From assembly GCA_022316685.1 (NCBI GenBank), contig JAKJHU010000155.1, positions 434,001 through 498,000 of the forward strand: a DNA stretch of 64,000 nucleotides. Direction: 5' to 3'. Positions 58,001 through 64,000 of the stretch are shown here, piece by piece. The notes under the pieces are model-generated. The model did not search any database. It had not been told where the DNA came from and saw only the letters and a list, made by a program, of their open reading frames with translations. Within the stretch, counting starts at the first letter, position 1; the number at the start of each line of letters is the position of its first letter. Position numbers and translations under genes: made by a program. This stretch comes from Progne subis subis. Taxonomy: Eukaryota; Chordata; Aves; Passeriformes; Hirundinidae.

Positions 58001-61000
58001 CTGGTGTTGCTTGTGATCTCCTAAGCATGGTCTGAGCCAGGTGGTTCACTGCAGATTCGTCCTACCTCCAGAACAGAAGCAGCAGTGCTTCCTGCTAATG
58101 CGGTCTGCAGCCCAAAGTTTGAAGGATCAGAATTTATGCGCTCGGATGTGAAACAGGTTAGAAAAAAAGAGTTCTTGTGTATGTGCTCTGCCAGAAAGCG
58201 GTGCTTGTACCTAGAGAAACTGACAGTGTGTACCAGGAGGTGACTGTTGAATTAAGATTTTCACTTTCACTCTAACCTTGATGTCTCTTGGCTTTGTGTG
58301 TATTTCAGAAAGGGCCAGGAGATTCTCTCGGAGACATCAAGTTCAGTCCTTATGAGGCAGAGAAGCTTTATGTGGCATCAGGTGATGGCACCCTAAGTCT
58401 GCAGGATCTTGAGGGCAGAGCGGTGCAGGTGATCTCTCGTGCCCTGGACTGTGGCCACGAGCATCATAATGTTTGGTGAGAAGAGGGCACTTGAAGGTTA
58501 ATTCTCTGTTCCTTGGGGTTAATGCTGTGTTGCTTATCTCTGCCAGTGTCAGGAGACTCTTGGTTTGAATTGGTCTCATGGGGAGCTTGGAGACAGAGTC
58601 CTGGTTGCTAGGCAGCCACAGGGCACTTAGGCTTTTACATTAGCTGAGTGTGCTGCCCGCATCTTCCCACATTACTTTCTGGTGATGCCATCTCCTGTCT
58701 TGCAGATACTGACAGCTTTTCCATATCTGCAAGACAGGAGATGGCATCACCAGAAAGTGTGAGGTGAGAAGAGCAGGGTAACTTCCCTCTCTTCATTGTT
58801 GTCAGTAGTCTGTTTCGTCAGTGGAATCCAGCTCAGGTAGCATAAGGAAAGCCACACAACATTCCTGCACAATTTGAGTTTCAGTTTATTGAGTTTACCC
58901 TGTGGCCCTTTTGCAGACTTCAGGCTCACTAGGTTAATTTTCTGTGGCCTTGAATTCTTAGAATAATTTGTCTTGCAAGTGAAGCTTTTGCAACAAGTTC
59001 CCAAAGGATCCCAGCTTTACTCTCACTGTCCTTCTCCTGGGAGAGCTGGCAGAAAGCCAGCTTATCAGATGTTTTTATCAGATAAGTTTCTATTCAGTCT
59101 TGTTTCCTGGAGCTGTGAAGTTGAGATAGTTTGATGTGCAACTTTTCAGTCCAAAGCTTCTGTCTTTGTTGCTGCTTCAGTGTTTTGTGGAAATGTAATT
59201 TTAAAGCTGTTTCTCCACATTTGTCGAAGTCCCAAGGATGCTCTGATCTTTCCCAAGGTATTTTCATGTGCAGGCACCAAGTGGTTCTTCAGCAATGTGT
59301 TGCAATGTGTTACACTACACCTAATAAGCACTTCAAAATTACTTTGAAGTTGTTTCACATTCAGTCACCAACAGAAAACATTGTTGATAAGCTGTCCTTC
59401 TTCCTGATACTCAGGCCCACACCACTCAGGCAGGAGATTGCAGTCAGTTGCAGTCTCCCTTGTCAGGGAGGAGATGTGAACCAGAACTCCGCTGCCTTCA
59501 CTTTTCTCTAGGAACAGCACTGATTTGTGTCTTTCCCTCTAGTTGCTGGTACTGCAGTGTGGATGTTTCTGCAAGCTGCCGTGCCGTGGTGACAGGTGAT
59601 AATGTGGGCAATGTGGTCCTGCTCAGCACTTCTGGTGAAGAGGTTTGTATGGCTCCATGCAGCATCTCCTCTGCAGGAATCTTCATGGCTCATGTGCTTT
59701 CCTACTCTACAGGGACCCTGGAAAGAGTAGCAAGTGGCTTGCAGCTCAGGAGATGAGTTCACTTATTGTCTGGGTGGTGGGAAACACTCCACTTCTGCCA
59801 CCCAGTAGACGTTTTACATTGTTGAGTGTAATGGTAATAATTTCTAAACCTGTCATGTGCTACCCCTTCCTTAAGAGTATTTGCTACTAGCCAGAGTAAT
59901 TAATTATAGGGTAACCTGAAGATGTGAGCACCCTCTGCCAACAACTTTCACACTTCCAGAAACTTAGTGCCCTGATGGGAGTCATTTAGGAGCCACTGCG
60001 TTGCTGTACACCCCTCCCTGACCTGGGGATAGGCACGGAGCAGTGAATATTGGGATGGAAATTGCACTCCTGCCCTTGGACACGAGAGGGCAGGCAGAGG
60101 CAGACTTTGAGTCTGGAGTAGTAGCGGAAAGAGGAGAGAATAGTTGGAGTGGGCCCTGCTTCAAGAGCCTGCTGTACTGTCACAGTGGCACTGCCCTCTT
60201 TCCTGCACATAAGGGTAATATCTGTAAAAGTTTGCTACCCAATGAGCTGTGGTCAGAGGCAGCTGTGTAAAGCAGTGGGCAGAATCAGGAGTGCTCCAGG
60301 TAACTTGTCTTAATGTTAGTTGCTGACTTACTTTTTGTCCCCTCTGAAAGAATGTGACAGTTTTTTCTGCAGTTGGGAGGTGTCCATTATTCTAGGGAGA
60401 ATGGCCAGCTTCAGCCTTTAGATTAGAGATAACCTTCTGGCTTTTACAGAAATTTATTCATGGCTGCTTTGTGTTTGTTTGTTGTAGTTGATTGAAATAT
60501 TTGTCCTACCCTCATGTTTCTTTGCTCATGTGTTTCTAGAAGCCAGTTATATCTCCTCTCACCTTTTTTACTTAAAGAAAGGTTTTTTGGTTTTCCACAC
60601 AAAGCAGTTCCTTCCTTCTTTTTATCTTGGCAGTAGATTTTCTCTACATGTTCCAGTTTGTTTAAATCTTTCTACAAGTGAAAGGCTGGTACTGCTTAAA
60701 GTCTTCCAGATATGATCTTGCTTTGTGCAGTGGCACTAATACCTCTCTCCATGTAGGCCAGGGGTTGTGCTTTCTTTTCTCATAGGTATAATAAATTGAC
60801 AGATCAGAGTTTTTCTAGAATGGAATAGTGACTTCCCAAGGTCATTCTTTTAATTTCTTGTTTCCAGTGAATACACTCTTGATGTATTTTAGAAGTTTTT
60901 TTACTCATTAAATATGAGACCTCTTTACTCGGCACTAGGAGATTATAATTTATTTTTTTTTACTCCAGATCTTGATTATTTTTTTTACATTATTTTCTGT

Positions 61001-63296
61001 TTGCTGCAGATCTGGAAGCTGAAATTGCACAAGAAGAAAGTGACTCATGTAGAGTTTAACTCCCGATGTGAGTGGATGTTTGCCACAGCATCTGTGGATC
61101 AGACAGTCAAAATCTGGGACCTCAGAAATATCAAAAACAAAACAAACTTTCTTCATCTGCTTCCACATGAGAAACCTGTCAATGCAGGTGAGTTAAGGAT
61201 TTCTTTGCATAGATGTCTGCAGAGAGTCCAGTCGACTCAGCTTTTATTGTGGTGGTAGTGTTAGGTTTTACTCAGATACCAAGTTGCATGCTAATTAAAG
61301 GAAGGAAGCTATTGGGAATGTGTGGCCAGAGGCAGGGAGGTGGCTAGGGCAGCTGCAGCACTTTTTTAAGACTTGCCATACAAATTTTGACACTGTACCT
61401 TAGAAGTGAGTTTGAAAGCAGCAATGGCTGAGATTAGAAAACTGAATTTATTGGGGCAATCCTTTTAACAAGAGCAGAAAATGGAACTCAAACCTCTGTT
61501 CCTTGGGTGCAGCTTTACCAGTTGATGGGAGTCCAAGCTGCAGGTGTCCATCTCATTATTCTGCTGTCTTTCCATTTGAATGAGCAAGTTCCTTGCTTTG
61601 CAATGTTTCCTCCTGTGATTCTGAAATGAGAAAAAATTTTCTTCTTAGGTAACCCGGCATGGTAGGTTTCAGCTTACTTTTTGTAAGAGTTTTGTGTTGG
61701 AGACAGGTAGTCTGTCTTGTCAAAGTCTTATCTGTTGGGACACAGCCATATTCACATCCTAATTAAAGAAATAGCGATGGATTTTCAATCAGCGAAACGT
61801 GACACTATGTTTCTTGTCAGTCACAGCATTGTGATCTTTAGTTTTCCTTATTGTCCCACTTTCCTAGCTTACTTCAGCCCAACACATGGTGCCAAGCTTC
61901 TGAGCACAGACCAGCACAATGAAATCAGGGTTTATTCATCTTCAGACTGGACCAAGCCACAGCATCTGATTCCACATCCACACAGGCAGTTTCAGCACCT
62001 CACACCTATTAAGGTAAGTCTAAGAGGAACATCATGCTTGGTGCTAGCAGCCATCTGCAAATCAGAAATGGTCTGATTTGGTCAAGGTGCTGTACTGGTG
62101 GGTGGATTATTTACACTGCTGCTGCTCCCAGTGGAGCACTGTTCCTCAGCCAGTGGGTGGGATAGAGTAAGAACTTCTCCCAATGTCAGTTGTGTGGATT
62201 ATGTCCCTTTCTCTGCGCTCTCCATGACTCTGTTCTCTGATCAGGCAACGTGGCACCCTCGCTATGACCTCATTGTGGTGGGTCGCTACCCAGACCCCAA
62301 GTTCCCTGGGTACACTCTGAACGAGCTGCGAACCGTGGATGTGTTCGATGGAAACACCGGTGAGATGGTTTGTCAGCTCTACGATCCAAATGCATCGGGG
62401 ATCATCTCGGTGAGTTGAGCGCTGCAGCTGAAAGGGCTGTCAACAACGCTGCTCTGCCTCTGGGAAAGAGGCATGGCTTAGGGACTGGAACCATATCCAG
62501 CTTACTTGTGACAGACTCAGGCTGTCATGGGATGTGGCTGCCAGCTAAAACTTCTGACTCAAGCAGGGCTAGGCCTTGGTCCTTTGTGGGGTTTTTGTGA
62601 TACTCTTAGGGAACTCTGGTTTTTCCAGAGGGTTTGTTGCTGTTATATAACCTGTGGTGCTCTTATGACTTACATAAGCAGTGATGCTCTTACAGACTCT
62701 TGTGTTTCCATTTTCAGCTCAATAAATTTAACCCTATGGGAGACACACTGGCTTCTGGCATGGGTAAGTAAAGAGAACTTGGGTTCTAGGCCCAGAAAAG
62801 GGCTGGCTTGTTATTCCATGTGATCCATGAAGCAGTAGAAAAAAACAATGGAGGGGGGAAAGCCTTTTCCTGCAGGGCTGTACCTGTTTCCCTTTGTTTC
62901 ATTTATCACATTTCCTAGGCTGCAGAGCCAAGTTTAGTCAAGCTTCTTGCAGGCTGTGTGGGATTCAGTTAGCTGGCTATAGATTTGGGTCTTAGACCTG
63001 TGACAGAAGAGACTAGGAATTACTTATATTTCTTAGTTAGATCTGTGGACACAGCATCTACAATAGCTATTTTTGCATCCTCTATACTTTGGAAATACCT
63101 TAGGAAAAGTCTTTTGAATTTCTGGCATTTAAGTGCCATAGCCTAAGGTATTATGATTGATGCAGAGTTTCTGATACGCAGCATTTAACTTTTCTTCTCA
63201 GGCTTTAATATTCTGATCTGGAACCAGGAGGAGATGGCAGCCAAGAAGCATGAACATCTTTTGAAAGCCATGACAAATGAGGAGATTGAACCGTGA
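51917..63296 (+). CDS. DDB2: DDB2 (XPE), WD40 subunit of UV-damaged DNA-binding complex
   Basis: DDB2 finds UV photolesions in chromatin and links them to DDB1-CUL4 ubiquitin ligase in global-genome repair. The standard path joins ten coding segments: 51917-52088, 54856-54986, 55614-55805, 56523-56668, 59543-59642, 61010-61187, 61868-62013, 62245-62409, 62718-62763 and 63202-63296, giving 456 aa. The N-terminal 57 residues are Lys/Arg-rich. [13 protein letters not shown] (about 80-92) corresponds to the DDB1-binding helices. The seven-bladed WD40 includes [24 protein letters not shown], the DDB1-contact motif WDLR (283-286; R286 corresponds to human R273) and the lesion-probing FQH hairpin (348-350, in [13 protein letters not shown]). 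The C-terminal tail is longer than in human. An alternative exon, 58309-58475, replaces 56523-56668 in frame and would give 463 aa. Confidence 0.96.
52771..53140 (-). mobile_element. CR1 LINE 3'-end fragment, minus orientation
   Basis: It begins CATAGAATCATTTAGGTTCA, continues AAGACCTTTAAGATCATAGA, CCACTAAACCATGTCCTTAA, CCTGGGCAGCCTGTTCCAAT, CAGTGAAGAAATTTTTCATG. This is the antisense of a relatively well-preserved CR1 3' end. Confidence 0.95.
54142..54713 (+). other. two overlapping unidentified open frames in DDB2 intron
   Basis: Frames of 66 and 145 codons overlap at 54273-54342. The first ([20 protein letters not shown]...) crosses a GTGAGA donor-like site near 54269 but has no convincing acceptor in front. 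No protein family was recognised for either. They are most likely chance or remnants of a mobile element. Confidence 0.25.
54856..54986 (+). CDS. DDB2: DDB2 coding exon, DDB1-binding helices
   Basis: The acceptor is CTCACTGGCAG and the donor GTGAGG. It encodes [43 protein letters not shown]. The SIVHYVYQ part aligns with human SIVRTLHQHKLG. The nearer AG (TTGCAG, 6 bp on) would give an early stop, so the upstream acceptor is chosen. Confidence 0.9.
54987..55613 (+). other. DDB2: DDB2 intron
   Basis: Intron of 627 bp with no recognised feature. Confidence 0.8.
55614..55805 (+). CDS. DDB2: DDB2 coding exon, WD40 blade 1
   Basis: The acceptor is TTTTTAACAG and the donor GTAAGT. It encodes [64 protein letters not shown]: 64 codons, phase 0 at both ends. 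The human DNA-contact residues R112 (PFDRR) and K132 (GSKGGD) are retained. Confidence 0.96.
55806..56522 (+). other. DDB2: DDB2 intron before exon A
   Basis: Intron of 717 bp. Nothing was recognised by eye; it would be a place to look for docking sequences if exons A and B are mutually exclusive. Confidence 0.75.
56523..56668 (+). CDS. DDB2: DDB2 exon A, WD40 blade 2 (canonical)
   Basis: The acceptor is CCTTCCTTGTAG and the donor GTAAGA. It encodes [48 protein letters not shown], ending after two bases of a codon. It closely follows human [20 protein letters not shown] and the zebrafish equivalent, so it is the ancestral exon. Its phases (0 in, 2 out) are identical to exon B at 58309. Confidence 0.95.
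56669..58308 (+). other. DDB2: DDB2 intron between exon A and exon B
   Basis: About 1.64 kb without recognised repeats. Exon B follows. Confidence 0.75.
58309..58475 (+). CDS. DDB2: DDB2 exon B, alternative WD40 blade 2
   Basis: The acceptor is GTGTGTATTTCAG and the donor GTGAGA at 58476. The open 167-base exon encodes [55 protein letters not shown]. About 17 of 42 residues match exon A, including G-G, KF-P, LY-AS, GT, LQD and the V-V pair. It enters at phase 0 and leaves at phase 2, so it can only replace exon A: 55805 joins 58309 in frame, and 58475 joins 59543 in frame. It adds acidic residues and a His-rich end relative to A. Direct inclusion with A would shift the frame. Confidence 0.8.
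58476..59542 (+). other. DDB2: DDB2 intron after exon B, with perfect hairpin
   Basis: Intron of 1067 bp. It contains the 35-bp perfect inverted repeat at 58674-58758 and a 10-bp tandem duplication (CAATGTGTTG/CAATGTGTTA) near 59293-59312. Confidence 0.8.
58674..58758. repeat. perfect 35-bp inverted repeat, 15-nt loop
   Basis: The arms at 58674-58708 and 58724-58758 are exact reverse complements; the loop is CTGACAGCTTTTCCA. The transcript would form a 35-bp hairpin without mismatch, starting 198 bases after the end of exon B. Confidence 0.95.
59543..59642 (+). CDS. DDB2: DDB2 coding exon, WD40 blade 3
   Basis: The acceptor is TTCCCTCTAG and the donor GTTTGT, which is weaker than consensus. 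It encodes [33 protein letters not shown]. It matches human [20 protein letters not shown]. The first T completes the split codon from exon A or from exon B. Confidence 0.94.
59643..61009 (+). other. DDB2: DDB2 intron
   Basis: An intron of 1367 bp. Read-through of the weak donor stays open to 59756, which would give an alternative truncated end. No repeat family was recognised. Confidence 0.75.
61010..61187 (+). CDS. DDB2: DDB2 coding exon, WD40 blades 4-5 with WDLR
   Basis: The acceptor is TTTGCTGCAG and the donor GTGAGT. It encodes [59 protein letters not shown]. The HKKKVTHV (around human K244) and WDLR (human R273) positions changed in xeroderma pigmentosum E are both intact. Confidence 0.96.
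61188..61867 (+). other. DDB2: DDB2 intron
   Basis: Intron of 680 bp with no recognised feature. Confidence 0.8.
61868..62013 (+). CDS. DDB2: DDB2 coding exon with FQH lesion hairpin
   Basis: The acceptor is CACTTTCCTAG and the donor GTAAGT. It encodes [48 protein letters not shown]. The FQH residues insert at the lesion in known DDB2-DNA structures. The 231-bp intron 62014-62244 follows. Confidence 0.96.
62245..62409 (+). CDS. DDB2: DDB2 coding exon, WD40 blade 7
   Basis: The acceptor is TCTCTGATCAG and the donor GTGAGT. It encodes [55 protein letters not shown]: 55 codons, both ends phase 0. It matches human [19 protein letters not shown]. The 308-bp intron after it is unremarkable. Confidence 0.96.
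62718..62763 (+). CDS. DDB2: DDB2 short coding exon (46 bp)
   Basis: The acceptor is CCATTTTCAG and the donor GTAAGT. It encodes [15 protein letters not shown], matching human [15 protein letters not shown]. Confidence 0.95.
62764..63201 (+). other. DDB2: DDB2 last intron
   Basis: Intron of 438 bp with nothing recognised. Confidence 0.8.
63202..63296 (+). CDS. DDB2: DDB2 last coding exon and stop
   Basis: The acceptor is TTTTCTTCTCAG. It encodes [33 protein letters not shown] at 63294-63296. The [10 protein letters not shown] part corresponds to human YHILIWSQEE; the rest extends past the human end. The 3' UTR continues; no AATAAA was seen before 64000. Confidence 0.94.
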
Positions 63297-63553
63297 GAGA
63301 ACAGGGGATTGGAAGCTGGAGTTCATCCAGACATAGAGGGCAGAGGCAGGCAAACCCTGGCACAAGCAAACTCAAAACTAAGTTAATGTCTGGGGAGCTG
63401 GAGGAGATGAAAACAAAAAGCAGTAATTCTAAACTGCAGGGAAGGAAGTGAAAAGAAACGGATCTAGAGACCTGATTTAGTATTTTGATCCTTTCTGAAT
63501 CCCAGGGTACAAACTCAGTTGTTGGCAATGGGCAGTGTAAGCCGTGCAGGGAA
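63297..63553 (+). other. DDB2 3' UTR / downstream flank
   Basis: No gene or repeat was recognised. It overlaps the zone leading into the candidate minus-strand exon. Confidence 0.5.
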
Positions 63554-63904
63554 TTAGACTTTGTCCTTCCTTCCTGGATCTGAGTTGCTTCCCTGATCCT
63601 CTTGGCCTCCCTTTCTAGAAAGTTGTGTCAGTATTTGGTTCCTCCAATTGCTACTCGTTTTCTGAGGCACTAGGAAAACTTCCAAGATGTTCCTAGATCT
63701 TGCTGGAGTTACTGCTTTCAGCCTGCCATATCTGTCATCACTTGTCAGAGGTTCCCATTTCTTGTAGTCTGTAGTGGAGCAGCTCATGACAGGGTCCCCA
63801 GCCTGTTCTAGTCCAACCAACTTGAGAAACCATTTGCTAACAGGACTGATGTCCTGAAAAGATGGAACGTTCACAGGGGTGAAGTCATGGATAGCTTGGG
63901 TATC
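63554..63904 (-). CDS. candidate terminal coding exon of an unidentified minus-strand gene
   Basis: On the minus strand an acceptor-like site (TGTGTTTTCTAG, ending at 63905) is followed at once by an open frame of 116 codons to a TAA at 63554-63556. It begins DTQAIHDFTPVNVPSFQDIS and ends in a charged, Gly/Ser/Lys-rich tail. The composition looks protein-like, but I recognise no family. In human the next minus-strand gene is ACP2; its C-terminus as I recall it does not match. The frame could be chance, a terminal exon of another gene, or a mobile-element piece. Confidence 0.35.
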   Translation of the reverse strand, partial: DTQAIHDFTPVNVPSFQDISPVSKWFLKLVGLEQAGDPVMSCSTTDYKKWEPLTSDDRYGRLKAVTPARSRNILEVFLVPQKTSSNWRNQILTQLSRKGGQEDQGSNSDPGRKDKV

Positions 63905-64000
63905 CTAGAAAACACACCAAGCTCTCCCTTATGCAAGCTTGGAAAATGTTTGTTAAGACATCAGGCTTAGCCTGTTCTCTGCTTGCAGCTGTTTAACTGG
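63905..64000. other. window end
   Basis: The last 96 bases show a polypyrimidine/AG-type acceptor on the minus strand at the left edge and no other recognisable feature. Confidence 0.4.

Noticed and set aside
59041..59100. Short inverted/direct TTATCAGA motifs as an operator
   Set aside because: Eight-base repeats in AT-rich intron are expected by chance, and operators of that type are not expected in a vertebrate intron.

Overview
The window is vertebrate nuclear DNA, most likely from a bird. It has long AT-rich introns, GT-AG exons with vertebrate-type protein sequence, CpG-island promoters and several CR1 LINE fragments, which are the typical avian retroelement. There are no operons, CRISPR arrays or prokaryotic features. 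A run of exactly 100 N (24832-24931) marks one unresolved assembly gap.

Three genes can be rebuilt exon by exon, in an order matching human 11p11.2. (1) The 3' half of CSTPP1 (C11orf49) lies on the + strand, with six coding exons from 11183 to 24519; its 5' exons lie before the window. (2) PACSIN3 is complete on the - strand: nine coding exons from 33106 down to 25508 (435 aa, F-BAR plus SH3), a roughly 13-kb 5' intron, and probable non-coding first exons in a CpG island near 46.0-47.3 kb. (3) DDB2 is complete on the + strand: a non-coding first exon in a CpG island at about 50.7-51.5 kb, then coding exons from 51917 to 63296 (456 aa by the standard path), forming a WD40 UV-damage sensor. PACSIN3 and DDB2 diverge from two CpG islands about 3.5 kb apart; CSTPP1 and PACSIN3 converge. 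ARFGAP2, which sits between CSTPP1 and PACSIN3 in human, is not seen; the N gap is at the expected place.

The most interesting feature is in DDB2. Two phase-matched exons (A, 56523-56668; B, 58309-58475) encode alternative versions of the same WD40 blade. Each can join the same upstream and downstream exons in frame, but together they break the frame, so they look like a mutually exclusive tandem exon pair. A perfect 35-bp inverted repeat with a 15-nt loop lies 198 bp downstream of exon B. Other observations are a 102-bp inverted repeat in the PACSIN3 intron, a back-to-back pair of CR1 elements, and a possible unidentified minus-strand terminal exon after DDB2 (63554-63904).

The three proteins do not form one pathway: CSTPP1 acts at centriolar satellites, PACSIN3 in membrane curvature and endocytosis, and DDB2 in nucleotide-excision repair. 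They are neighbours through conserved synteny.
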